Shown in pieces: positions 28,262 to 38,190 of a DNA stretch of 64,000 nt. The notes below the pieces were generated by a model. The model saw only the letters and a program-made list of their open reading frames with translations, searched no databases and was not told the DNA's origin. Both the position numbers and the translations under genes were made by a program. Every line of letters begins with the position of its first letter. Position 1 is the first letter of the stretch. The DNA is taken from positions 310,001 through 374,000 of the forward strand of contig JACKJK010000003.1 in the NCBI GenBank assembly GCA_020637985.1, in the 5' to 3' direction. Source of the DNA: Rhodobiaceae bacterium. Its GTDB lineage: Bacteria; Pseudomonadota; Alphaproteobacteria; Rhizobiales; Tepidamorphaceae.

Positions 28262-29191
28262 CTACTCCGCCGCCGCCTTCGCCCCGGTTTCGTCGATGAT
28301 GCGCACGTGCCCGGCATCCCACGCGCCGGGCCATACCTCGGCAGCGCCTGCCCGCAGGCGGCGGATTGCGCCGACGGGTATGTCGCGCGCGATGACGAAC
28401 GGGTCGCTGCCGTCCCTGCCATCGGTCATCGGCGTCTGGGTGTGCACCCCGAACGAGCCGAGTTCGGTCTCGCAGGGGACGTAGACGGCGCAGGCCGAGT
28501 GGTTCTGGTCGTTCTGCGTCGAGCCCGGCGCCGACCCCACGCAACCGGTCACCGCGACCGCGCACATCAGCTCGATGGCGCGCGCTTTGGCGCAGCCGAA
28601 GACGCGGCTGTAGCCGGTCGGCAGGTAGGTCATCGAGGGAACCAGCAGCAGGTCGATGTTCTGCCGCGCCAGCAGTACCGACAGCGCAGGCATCTCGACG
28701 TCGAGGCAGATCAGTACCGCGCAGCGCAGGCCCTGCCACTCGAAGATGCGCAGCGCCCGCCCGCGCGCGATCTGCCAGCTTTCCGGGTCCTGTTCGCCTG
28801 GCGTCAGCGCCAACTTGTCGTGCCACAACCGCGTTCCGTCCGGCATCAGCGTCCAGGCGCGGTTGGCGATGCCGTCGCCCTCCAGCGCCCACGGCATGGA
28901 CCCGGCCACGATCGTGATGTCGCGCGCGGCAGCGATTGCCGAAAGCGCATCGATCGCCTGCGGCGTGTGCCGCGCCAGAAAGGCCATCTCTTCCGTCGGC
29001 TTCAGGCCATCCGGCTTGAACGCCAGCCACGTCTCGGCGACATACTCCGGCATGAGCAGCAGGTCGCCGCCGCCTTCTGCGGCCTCACGCGCACGCGCAT
29101 CGACCCGTTCGACCCATTCGGCGACGTCGCGCACCGAGAAGCCGAGATTGGTCGCCCATAGCGCGATGTTGACGGTTTGCGGAGCCGGCAT
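28262..29191 (-). CDS. Carbon-nitrogen hydrolase (nitrilase superfamily)
   Basis: This 309-residue protein has the Glu-Lys-Cys triad of the nitrilase/amidase fold: Glu49 in LLLMPEY, Lys126 in LWHDKLALTPGE and Cys162 in LICLDVEMP. It has no signal peptide. Members hydrolyse amides, nitriles or N-carbamoyl compounds; the substrate cannot be predicted here. GGAGG precedes ATG 29191, which excludes the longer frame. It converges on pepA and, with the serine hydrolase 46 bases upstream, forms a two-gene minus-strand unit between pepA and holC. Confidence 0.88.
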   Translation of the reverse strand: MPAPQTVNIALWATNLGFSVRDVAEWVERVDARAREAAEGGGDLLLMPEYVAETWLAFKPDGLKPTEEMAFLARHTPQAIDALSAIAAARDITIVAGSMPWALEGDGIANRAWTLMPDGTRLWHDKLALTPGEQDPESWQIARGRALRIFEWQGLRCAVLICLDVEMPALSVLLARQNIDLLLVPSMTYLPTGYSRVFGCAKARAIELMCAVAVTGCVGSAPGSTQNDQNHSACAVYVPCETELGSFGVHTQTPMTDGRDGSDPFVIARDIPVGAIRRLRAGAAEVWPGAWDAGHVRIIDETGAKAAAE

Positions 29192-29237
29192 CGTAACCTC
29201 CGATGGTTGGCAGGCGGCGGGATTGCTTTTGCCAATT

Positions 29238-30200
29238 CTACCGGTTGCCATTGTCGCGCGGCAAGCCGCTCAGCGGCAGGCAGGCATCGGCGATTGCCCC
29301 GCCGAGCGCCGGCAGCAGGGTCTCGCTCTTCGCCGCTCGTTCCCCGTTGGTGAGCACCACGGACAGCAGTCCGCTGCCGTCCGGCAGCGCGGCAAACGCA
29401 GCATCATGGCGATGCCACATCGAGCCGGGATCACCCGTGTACATCGACCAGCCGGCCTTCGAGTAAAGCAGGCTGCCGGCAGGCAGGTGTGGCGCAAGCC
29501 CGCCGCCAAGAAAGGCGACGACCTGGCTGATCGGCTCCGCGGCGATTGCCGCTGCGTCGACCGGCCGGGCGAGGTATCCGCGCATGCGTTGGGTAACGCC
29601 CGCGCTGAACGAATTGGCGAACAGGCTTTCGTGCAGCAGCCGCGCTGCACCCAGCGGCGTCAGCACGTTGTGCCCGAGCGCGTCGCGAAATTGCATGTGG
29701 CGACCGTAGCGGTCCTCGTCCGATGCCTTCTGCACGATCTGGCAGCGCTCCCATTCCGGCCAGCCGCATGCCGCAAGCCGCCGGGTCGGGCCCTGCTGGG
29801 TTTCCATCGCCATGGCGAAATCCCCGCCGTGCAGCAGTGTGTCGCCGGTCGTCCCGGTCAGGCAGTCCACCACGTAGTTGGTTGCCGCGTTCGAGGAGAC
29901 GCCGAGCATGTCGGTCAGCGAGCGCTCAAGCTCCGGGTGCGCTTCAAGGCTACCTGCTTCGAGGCGTTCGAGCGCAACCAGCGCCCAGCCGAGCTTGACG
30001 ACGCTGGCCGGGTAGAAGGCAAGTCCGCCGTTATGGGCGGCGATCTCCGCTTCGTCGCGGCCCGGCGCGTAGGCTGCCAGCACGAAGCCGAGGTCCTGCT
30101 CGCCGGGCACATCGGCGGCGATTGCGCTGCTGCACGCCTTTAAAACGGCGGCGAGCCGCTCCGCCATGTCGAGGCTCGAATGAAAAACCGTGGACTTCAT
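29238..30200 (-). CDS. Class A beta-lactamase-related serine hydrolase
   Basis: The 320-residue protein has penicillin-recognising fold motifs: Ser66-x-x-Lys69 in YPASVVKLG, an SxN-type SSN at about 102-104, and a KTG-like KAG in YSKAGWSMYTG. The gap between the first two motifs is only 37 residues, against about 60 in true class A beta-lactamases, and the third motif is altered. No signal peptide is seen, so the protein appears cytoplasmic. It is therefore unlikely to be an antibiotic resistance enzyme and may be an esterase or amide hydrolase. AAGGA lies 8 bases before ATG 30200. It is divergent from holC. Confidence 0.75.
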   Translation of the reverse strand: MKSTVFHSSLDMAERLAAVLKACSSAIAADVPGEQDLGFVLAAYAPGRDEAEIAAHNGGLAFYPASVVKLGWALVALERLEAGSLEAHPELERSLTDMLGVSSNAATNYVVDCLTGTTGDTLLHGGDFAMAMETQQGPTRRLAACGWPEWERCQIVQKASDEDRYGRHMQFRDALGHNVLTPLGAARLLHESLFANSFSAGVTQRMRGYLARPVDAAAIAAEPISQVVAFLGGGLAPHLPAGSLLYSKAGWSMYTGDPGSMWHRHDAAFAALPDGSGLLSVVLTNGERAAKSETLLPALGGAIADACLPLSGLPRDNGNR

Positions 30201-30248
30201 GCGCTTGATCCTTGCCCGTTTGCGCGAAGCTTTGCACTGTGGCCAGCG

Positions 30249-30707
30249 ATGGCCGACAAACCGGAAATCCTCTTCTATCACCTCGAGCGCCAGTCGCTGG
30301 AACAGGCCTTGCCGCTGCTGGTGGAAAAATCGCTGCAGCGCGGCTGGCGTGCGGCGATCCGATGCGGCTCCACCGAGCGCCTCGATGCGCTGGACACGGC
30401 CTTGTGGACCTACCGCGAGGACAGCTTCCTGCCGCATGGCCGCGACAGCGAGGCCGGCGCGCCGGAAGAGCCAGTGTTGCTGACCACGGGCACCGCGAAT
30501 GCCAACAAGGCCGATGTGCTGTTCATCGTCGATCGCGCGGCGACGGGCGAGCTGTCGGGCTACGTGCGCGTCGTCTGCATGTTCGATGGCCGCGACGAGG
30601 AAGCGCTGACCGAGGCGCGCGGCTTCTGGAAGCAGGCAAAGGAAGCCGGGCACGACCTCACATACTGGCAGCAGGACGACAGCGGGCGCTGGCAGAAGAA
30701 GGCTTGA
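30249..30707 (+). CDS. holC: DNA polymerase III subunit chi (HolC)
   Basis: Chi belongs to the clamp-loader complex and contacts SSB. The 152-residue protein starts ILFYHLERQSLEQALPLLVEKSL and contains the family pattern WRAAIRCGSTERLDALDTALWTYREDSFLPHG. Length is typical. The frame is open to 30180, but ATG 30249 (MADKPEILFYHL) matches relatives. It usually follows pepA directly; the separation here is described as a finding. It converges on the ABC-F gene. Confidence 0.92.
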   Translation: MADKPEILFYHLERQSLEQALPLLVEKSLQRGWRAAIRCGSTERLDALDTALWTYREDSFLPHGRDSEAGAPEEPVLLTTGTANANKADVLFIVDRAATGELSGYVRVVCMFDGRDEEALTEARGFWKQAKEAGHDLTYWQQDDSGRWQKKA

Positions 30708-30758
30708 CTCAACGGCAGTACAGCCGTGAAAAGCGCGCAATTCCAGTTAGATATGCAG

Positions 30759-32657
30759 TCAGGCTGATTCAGATTGTTCAGCCGTTTCCAGCGCCGCACT
30801 GGCCTCCAGCCATTCCTCTTCCGTGCGCATGAGGGTGCGTTCGGCTTCCGCGCGCAACCGCGCCAGGTCCGCCCCGCGCTTCGGGTTCGCCTCGAACAGG
30901 CCGGGTTCGGCGAGTGCGGCGTCGAGCTTGGCGATCCCCGCTTCGAGGTCGGCCATGCGCTTTTCCTTGGCCTTGATCGTGTCGCGCATCGGCTGCAGCG
31001 CAACGCGGCGTTCCGCGGTGTCGCGGCGGCGCTCCTTGCCGGCGTCGTTGGCCGAAGCCCCGCCATCGCGCGCCGGGCGGCGTGCCTGGCCGGCCGCCTG
31101 CAAGACCTGCTGGCGGTAGTCGTCGATGTCGCCGTCGAACGGCGTCACGCGGCCATCCGCGACCAGCCACAGCCGGTCGACGCAGGTCTCCAGCAGGTGC
31201 TTGTCGTGGCTGATGAGTATCACCGCGCCGGTGTACTCGTTGATCGCCTGCACCAATGCCTCGCGCGCGTCGACGTCGAGGTGGTTGGTCGGCTCGTCGA
31301 GGATCAGCAGGTGCGGCTGGTGAAAGGTGGCAAGCCCGAGCAGCAGGCGAGCCTTCTCCCCGCCGGAGAGATCGCGGGCAGGGGTATCCGCCTTCTGGCC
31401 GGGAAAGCCGAGCGCGCCGGCGCGCGCCCTGACGCGGGCCTCGGTCTCTCCCTCCATCATGTCGCGCAGCAACTGGTAGGGAGATCGGTCCGGGTTGATC
31501 TCGTCGAGCTGGTGCTGGGCGAAATAGCCGTATGTCAGCTTGTCCGACACTTTCATCCGCCCGTTCATGACCGGCAGCCGTCGGCACAGCAGCTTTGCGA
31601 GCGTGCTCTTGCCGTTTCCGTTGGCGCCAAGGAGGCCGATGCGGTCGTCGGGGTCGATGCGCAGGCTGATGTCGCCGATCACCGGCTTGCCGGCCTCGTA
31701 GCCCGCGCTTGCGCCTTCAAGCGCGATGATCGGCGCGGCAAGCTGCCGCTCTGGGCCTGAAAGGCGGATCGGCACGACGGCCTCGTCGACCATCGCAGCG
31801 ATCGGTTGCAGCCGCGACAGCGCCTTCAGCCGCGATTGCGCCTGTCGTGCCTTAGTCGCCTTGTACCGGAAGCGTTCGACGAAGGCCTCCATGTGCCGCC
31901 GCTGCTCGTCCTGCTTCTTCTTCAGCTTCATCTGCAGCGCCTGCTGTTCGGCACGCTGTCGCTCGAAGGCGTCGTAGCCGCCGCGATAGGCGGTCAGCTT
32001 GCCGCGGTCGAGGTGCACGATGGTGTCGACCGAGGTGTTGAGCAGGTCGCGGTCGTGGCTGACGATCAGCACCGTGCGCGGATAGCGCGCAAGGTAGGAC
32101 TGCAGCCAAAGCGTGCCTTCGAGGTCGAGGTAGTTGGTCGGCTCGTCGAGCAGTAGCACGTCAGGCTCGGCGAACAGCACCGCGGCGAGCGCCACGCGCA
32201 TCCTCCAGCCGCCGGAAAAGGACGACAGCGGGCGTTGCTGCGCGGCCTCGTCGAACCCGAGCCCGCTCAGGATGCGCGCCGCGCGCGATGGCGCCGAATG
32301 CGCGCCGATGTCGGTGAGCCGCGTCTGGATCTCGGCGATGCGGTGCGGATCGGTGGCCGTCTCGGCCTCCGCCAGCAGGTCGCGCCGCTCGGTGTCGGCG
32401 TCAAGCACGAACCCGATCAGCGATTGTGGCCCCTCCGGCGCTTCCTGTTCGACGGTGCCGATCCGCGCCCCGCGCGGCAGCATCGTGCCGCCGGATTCCG
32501 CCGCCAGCTCGCCGAGCAGGATCCTCAGAAGCGTCGATTTGCCTGTCCCGTTCCTGCCGACAAGGCCGGCGCGTGCACCGTCCGGCAGCGCGACGGTCGC
32601 ATGGTCGAGCAGCAGCCGTGCGCCGATGCGGTAGGTCAGGTCGTTGATATGCAACAT
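30759..32657 (-). CDS. ABC-F family ATPase (YheS/Uup-like)
   Basis: This 632-residue soluble protein has two ABC ATPase domains with P-loops GRNGTGKSTLL and GANGNGKSTL, signature motifs LSSFSGGWRMR and DLSGGEKARLLLG, and Walker B DEPTNYLD and DEPTNHLD. The interdomain linker and a C-terminal coiled-coil (KAKEKRMADLEAGIAKLD) follow. ABC-F proteins act on ribosomes at the E site and control elongation or rescue stalled complexes; they are not transporters. Length fits the YheS group best. ATG 32657 starts MLHINDLTYRIG. Confidence 0.92.
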   Translation of the reverse strand: MLHINDLTYRIGARLLLDHATVALPDGARAGLVGRNGTGKSTLLRILLGELAAESGGTMLPRGARIGTVEQEAPEGPQSLIGFVLDADTERRDLLAEAETATDPHRIAEIQTRLTDIGAHSAPSRAARILSGLGFDEAAQQRPLSSFSGGWRMRVALAAVLFAEPDVLLLDEPTNYLDLEGTLWLQSYLARYPRTVLIVSHDRDLLNTSVDTIVHLDRGKLTAYRGGYDAFERQRAEQQALQMKLKKKQDEQRRHMEAFVERFRYKATKARQAQSRLKALSRLQPIAAMVDEAVVPIRLSGPERQLAAPIIALEGASAGYEAGKPVIGDISLRIDPDDRIGLLGANGNGKSTLAKLLCRRLPVMNGRMKVSDKLTYGYFAQHQLDEINPDRSPYQLLRDMMEGETEARVRARAGALGFPGQKADTPARDLSGGEKARLLLGLATFHQPHLLILDEPTNHLDVDAREALVQAINEYTGAVILISHDKHLLETCVDRLWLVADGRVTPFDGDIDDYRQQVLQAAGQARRPARDGGASANDAGKERRRDTAERRVALQPMRDTIKAKEKRMADLEAGIAKLDAALAEPGLFEANPKRGADLARLRAEAERTLMRTEEEWLEASAALETAEQSESA

Positions 32658-32751
32658 GGTCGGTTCTGCTCGTGCGCGCTCGATGTGCCCGATGTTCAGG
32701 CGCGCGAACCTATGGCGTTCGTTTCGTGTCGGCAACCGGTTGTCGCAAGCG

Positions 32752-32780
32752 TTGCAAAGATGCGCGTGCGACACGATATC
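32752..32780 (+). promoter_or_regulatory. Possible promoter of the small secreted protein gene
   Basis: TTGCAA (32752-32757), a 17-base spacer and GATATC (32775-32780) lie 54 bases before ATG 32834. The match is moderate and unsupported by other evidence. Confidence 0.25.
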
Positions 32781-32833
32781 GCCGGAATGCGCAGTTGATC
32801 TGACGGCGCTGGGCGAGACCGAGGAGGCCGGAC

Positions 32834-33244
32834 ATGTCGTGGATGCAGGACAACGTGAAAACGCTGCGGAACCTGGCGTTGGGGGCAGTCGCTGCGGCGA
32901 TGGTCGCAGGCAACGCGATCCCTGCCAGCGCCGAGGTTGGCTCCGATGCCGAACGAAGCGATCTTTTCCCCCTCGTCTTGGTGCACGCAGGGATCGCTTC
33001 GCCTGCCAATTGCGCTCATATCACCGGCAGGCAGAACGGCGCCCCGGCGGGGCAGGGCGTCCATCGCGATGCCAAGCCGGTGACCATCAAGGTCGCGATG
33101 TCGGGCGGCCAATGTGGAAAGAAGGCCTTGCGCTACACCTTCCAGACGCCGGTCTCGGGCGGCAAGACCATGCTGCAGCTGTTCTTCGTCTCTAACGCCG
33201 GCAAGCTGCTCAAGCGCGAACTGATCGCGATCTCGGGATACTGA
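32834..33244 (+). CDS. Small exported protein of unknown function
   Basis: A 136-residue protein with an N-terminal signal peptide (hydrophobic Ala-rich core at about 14-32, predicted cleavage after ASA at residue 33). The mature part is about 100 residues with two cysteines (Cys60 in SPANCAHI, Cys94 in SGGQCGKK), which could form a periplasmic disulphide. It is basic near the C-terminus and ends AISGY. I do not recognise the family. GAGGAGG precedes the ATG, and codon use looks like that of its neighbours, so it is likely a real gene. It stands alone between the ABC-F gene and a GST. Confidence 0.75.
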   Translation: MSWMQDNVKTLRNLALGAVAAAMVAGNAIPASAEVGSDAERSDLFPLVLVHAGIASPANCAHITGRQNGAPAGQGVHRDAKPVTIKVAMSGGQCGKKALRYTFQTPVSGGKTMLQLFFVSNAGKLLKRELIAISGY

Positions 33245-33269
33245 ATGCGTCGGTGATGAACTCCAGGTG

Positions 33270-33288
33270 ATCGGGCGACATGCCCGAT
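33270..33288 (+). terminator. Hairpin between the small exported protein and GST genes
   Basis: ATCGGGC-gacat-GCCCGAT is a perfect 7-bp stem 25 bases after the upstream stop. It has no T-tract, so termination is doubtful; it may only stabilise the message. Confidence 0.35.
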
Positions 33289-33355
33289 TGCCAAGGAGGC
33301 GAGCCTGCGCAATTCTCCCGGCGCTGCAATTCATGCGCAATCGGGGGAGTTTCAG

Positions 33356-34045
33356 ATGACGATCGTGATGTACGACCTGGCGGGCGGGGCCGATTGCCGC
33401 TTTTCGCCCTATTGCTGGCGCGCGCGCATGGCGCTGGCGCACAAGGGCCTGGCAGTTGAGACAAGGCCGACGCGTTTTGCGCAGATCGCGGCGATCGGAG
33501 ACGGATCGCAGAAGACCGTTCCCGTCATCGACGATCGCGGCACGCTCGTTTCCGACAGCTTCGCCATCGCGCAGTATCTTGAAACGACCTATCCCGATGC
33601 GCCGAGCCTGTTCGGCGGGGCAGGCGGCGAGGCAACGGCGCGCTTCGTCGAATCCTGGGCGAATGCGGCGCTCAACACGATCATAATCCGCGCCTGCGTG
33701 CAGGACATCCACGACCAGTTGCACGAAACCGACCAGCCGTATTTCCGCGCAAGCCGCGAAAAGCGCTTCGGCCAGACGCTGGAGCAGGTGCAGTCGGGGC
33801 GCGACCTCAATATCGAGGAACTGCACGCGGCCTTGTTGCCGCTCCGCCTGACGCTGCGTCGCCAGGCGTGGATCGGCGGCGACATGCCGCTGTTTGCCGA
33901 TCACATCGTGTTCGGCTCGCTGCAGTGGGCGCGCGTCATCTCCAAGGTGGCGCTGCTCAAACCCGACGACCCGGTCGCCGAGTGGTTCGGCCGCTGCCTC
34001 GATCTTTACGGCGGCGTTGGCGCTGCGATGCCGGCGGCAGCCTAG
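33356..34045 (+). CDS. Glutathione S-transferase, LigE-like
   Basis: The 229-residue protein has the thioredoxin-like N-terminal domain with RFSPYCWRARMALAHKGL (Ser17 or Cys20 as candidate catalytic residue), the cis-Pro motif TVPVIDD and the glutathione-binding SDSFAIAQYLE, then a helical C-terminal domain. The SP-x-x-W-R-x-R-x-A-L-x-H-K-G-L pattern resembles LigE-type beta-etherases, but the substrate is not known and lignin chemistry should not be assumed. GGGGGAG lies before ATG 33356. It converges on katG with two tandem repeats and a bidirectional terminator between. Confidence 0.85.
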   Translation: MTIVMYDLAGGADCRFSPYCWRARMALAHKGLAVETRPTRFAQIAAIGDGSQKTVPVIDDRGTLVSDSFAIAQYLETTYPDAPSLFGGAGGEATARFVESWANAALNTIIIRACVQDIHDQLHETDQPYFRASREKRFGQTLEQVQSGRDLNIEELHAALLPLRLTLRRQAWIGGDMPLFADHIVFGSLQWARVISKVALLKPDDPVAEWFGRCLDLYGGVGAAMPAAA

Positions 34046-34055
34046 CGCGGGTTGC

Positions 34056-34165
34056 CGAAAAGTGGCGTCCGGTTTTCGGATCGGTGGCATCGCCAAGCAA
34101 AGGCCGGCAGATGCCGCCCGAGAAGTGGGAGCCGGTTTTCGGAACCGGCGGCATCGCCAAGCAAA
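34056..34165. repeat. Two tandem copies of a 46-bp palindromic repeat
   Basis: Copy 1 (34056-34101) and copy 2 (34119-34165) share GAAGTGG, CCGGTTTTCGG and GGCATCGCCAAGCAAA, separated by 17 bases. The GAAAAGTGGNNNCCGGTTTTC core is an imperfect inverted repeat and recurs at about 10811-10833. Short palindromes of this kind are common between genes in Hyphomicrobiales. Confidence 0.7.
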
Positions 34166-34191
34166 AAGGGCGGCCCGCAAGCCGCCCTTTT
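34164..34191. terminator. Bidirectional rho-independent terminator between GST and katG
   Basis: AAAAGGGCGGC (34164-34174) pairs with GCCGCCCTTTT (34181-34191) around a 6-base loop. Both strands end in U-runs, so it can stop both the GST (plus) and katG (minus) transcripts. Confidence 0.88.
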
Positions 34192-34213
34192 CCTTGTTCG
34201 TACACGCTTTCCG

Positions 34214-36424
<2,211 letters not shown>

Positions 36425-36558
36425 CGTTCACTCCGAAGTTTCTGAAGAATTCAGCCTTGACGCTCCGCGTTACGCGGAACGTCCCCAATTGTCTTAGATG
36501 GAGAGCTGTCGCGATAATTGCCAATTGTATTTTCACCTAGATACGATAGAAAAAATTT
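36425..36558. promoter_or_regulatory. katG-oxyR divergent control region
   Basis: This 134-base region is AT-rich next to oxyR. Visible elements are CTGAA-gaa-TTCAG (36442-36454), TCCGCG-tta-CGCGGA (36464-36478) in the katG leader, and an oxyR-side promoter candidate TTGCCA (36518-36523), 18-base spacer, TACGAT (36542-36547). ATAG-N7-TTAT (36546-36560), one base off an OxyR half-site pair, overlaps the oxyR start codon. Assignment as OxyR sites is inference. Confidence 0.4.
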
Positions 36559-37503
36559 ATGATCACGCTGAAACAGTTGCGTTATCTCGATGCGTTGGCC
36601 GAGGCCAGCCATTTCGGTCGTGCCGCCGAGCAGGTCGGCATCAGCCAGCCCGCACTGTCGGTCCAGATCCGCGACCTCGAGGCGAGGCTCGGCGTCGAGC
36701 TGGTCGAGCGCCATCCCGGTGGCGCGAGGCTGACGGCGACGGGCGTGGAGATCGCCCAGCGCGGCGCGCGCGTGCTGGCCGACGTGCGCGAGATCGAGGA
36801 CATGGCGCGCAAGCGGGCAGGGGCCTTCGCCGGCCCCTTGCGGCTCGGCATCATTCCATCCATCGCGCCCTTCCTGTTGCCAAGGCTGCTGCCGGAAATC
36901 ACCGCGCGCTATCCGGAGGTCGACCTGACGCTGCGCGAGACACTGACCGGCAACCTGATGCGCGAACTCGTCGCCGGCGAACTTGATCTCGTCATCGCCA
37001 GCCTGCCGCTCGACCACCCGCAGGTGGAGACGGCCGACGCCTATACGGAGGCGTTCATGCTGGTTGCCGCCAGCCCCGCTGGGGCCGCCAGCCCCGCTGG
37101 GGCCGCCAGCCCCGCCGGGGCCACTGGCCCTGCCGGGGGCGAAGACGAACCGCTGCCGCTGAGCGCCTTGGCCGACCAGCGCGTCCTGTTGCTGGAGGAT
37201 GGCCACTGCCTGCGCGACCAGGTGCTGCAGGCCTGCGGCAATTCGCTCGCCGGATCGCGGCGCGGCGGCGGCGCGACGAGCCTGGCGACGCTGGTCGAGC
37301 TGGTCGCCAATGGGCAGGGCGTGACGCTGGTGCCGGAGATGTATGCGCACGGCATGTCGGGGCGCGAGGCGCGCGTGCGCACCGCCCGCTTCACCGCGCC
37401 CGAGCCCCATCGCCGCGTGGCGCTCGCCTGGCGCAGGACCCACCCGCAGGCCGCCCGCTTCGGCGAATTGCGCGACCTCGTCGCCCAATGCGCACCGCGC
37501 TAG
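36559..37503 (+). CDS. oxyR: Peroxide-sensing LysR regulator OxyR
   Basis: OxyR switches on peroxide-defence genes after a disulphide forms between two cysteines. The 314-residue protein has the N-terminal LysR helix-turn-helix (LKQLRYLDALAEASHFGRAAE) and a periplasmic-binding-like sensor domain with LEDGHCLRDQVLQACG; Cys217 and Cys226 are nine residues apart, as in E. coli Cys199/Cys208. Residues 170-193 are an AASPAG repeat encoded by an 18-bp minisatellite, which makes the protein slightly longer than usual. No Shine-Dalgarno precedes ATG 36559, and a promoter candidate ends only 11 bases upstream, so translation may be nearly leaderless. It is divergent from katG. Confidence 0.95.
   Translation: MITLKQLRYLDALAEASHFGRAAEQVGISQPALSVQIRDLEARLGVELVERHPGGARLTATGVEIAQRGARVLADVREIEDMARKRAGAFAGPLRLGIIPSIAPFLLPRLLPEITARYPEVDLTLRETLTGNLMRELVAGELDLVIASLPLDHPQVETADAYTEAFMLVAASPAGAASPAGAASPAGATGPAGGEDEPLPLSALADQRVLLLEDGHCLRDQVLQACGNSLAGSRRGGGATSLATLVELVANGQGVTLVPEMYAHGMSGREARVRTARFTAPEPHRRVALAWRRTHPQAARFGELRDLVAQCAPR
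37066..37137 (+). repeat. 18-bp in-frame minisatellite inside oxyR
   Basis: Four copies of an 18-bp unit (GCCGCCAGCCCCGCTGGG; the third with one change, the fourth degenerate) encode AASPAG three times and ATGPAG once, at OxyR residues 170-193. Confidence 0.9.
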
Positions 37504-37527
37504 TGTGCAGACCCCGGCCAACCCCGC

Positions 37528-37556
37528 TTGCAGCCACGCGCGGCGGCGCGTATAAG
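37528..37556 (+). promoter_or_regulatory. Predicted sigma-70 promoter of ndk
   Basis: TTGCAG (37528-37533), a 17-base spacer and TATAAG (37551-37556) lie 45 bases before the ndk ATG, after oxyR. Confidence 0.65.
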
Positions 37557-37600
37557 CCCGCCCACATCCCTGACATGCACCTCAAGAGGACGACCCGACC

Positions 37601-38023
37601 ATGGCGCTGGAACGCACCTTTTCGATCATCAAGCCGGACGCGACGAACCGCAACCTGACCGGAGCGATCAACAAGCTGATCGAGGCTGCCGGCCTTCGCA
37701 TCGTTGCCCAGAAGCGCATCCGCATGACCCGCGAGCAGGCCGAGACCTTCTACGGCGTGCACAGGGAACGTCCGTTCTTCGGCGAGCTCGTCGAGTTCAT
37801 GACATCGGCCCCGGTCGTCGTGCAGGTTCTGGAAGGCGACAATGCCATCGCAAAGTACCGCGAAGTGATGGGCGCGACCAACCCGGCAAACGCCGATGCC
37901 GGCACGATCCGCAAGGAATTCGCGCTGTCGGTCGGCGAGAACTCCGTGCACGGTTCCGACGCGCCCGAGACGGCGGCGATCGAGATCGCCCAGTTCTTCT
38001 CCGGCAACGAGATCGTCGGCTAG
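37601..38023 (+). CDS. ndk: Nucleoside diphosphate kinase
   Basis: Ndk balances nucleoside triphosphate pools by phosphate transfer through a histidine. The 140-residue protein begins MALERTFSIIKPDATNRN, contains the active-site His117 in ENSVHGSDAPETA, and has the typical length and C-terminus (EIVG). CAAGAGGACG provides a Shine-Dalgarno. A good promoter is 45 bases upstream, so it is expressed independently of oxyR. Confidence 0.98.
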   Translation: MALERTFSIIKPDATNRNLTGAINKLIEAAGLRIVAQKRIRMTREQAETFYGVHRERPFFGELVEFMTSAPVVVQVLEGDNAIAKYREVMGATNPANADAGTIRKEFALSVGENSVHGSDAPETAAIEIAQFFSGNEIVG

Positions 38024-38190
38024 GTTTTCCGCTTCACGCGGTTGCTTTGGCATATCTCGACGGCGTCGCGATCCACCGCGGCGCCGTTTTGCTTTTCGAC
38101 CGCGTATGACATGCGAGCCAGTGGAATTCGCAGATGCGCGGCGCTAGTCTCGCGCGCATGAACTTGCATCCTGTGAACCGGCAGCCAGCC

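Noticed and set aside
29238..30200. Antibiotic resistance beta-lactamase
   Set aside because: Motif spacing is wrong, KTG is changed to KAG and no signal peptide is present; kept only as a beta-lactamase-fold hydrolase.
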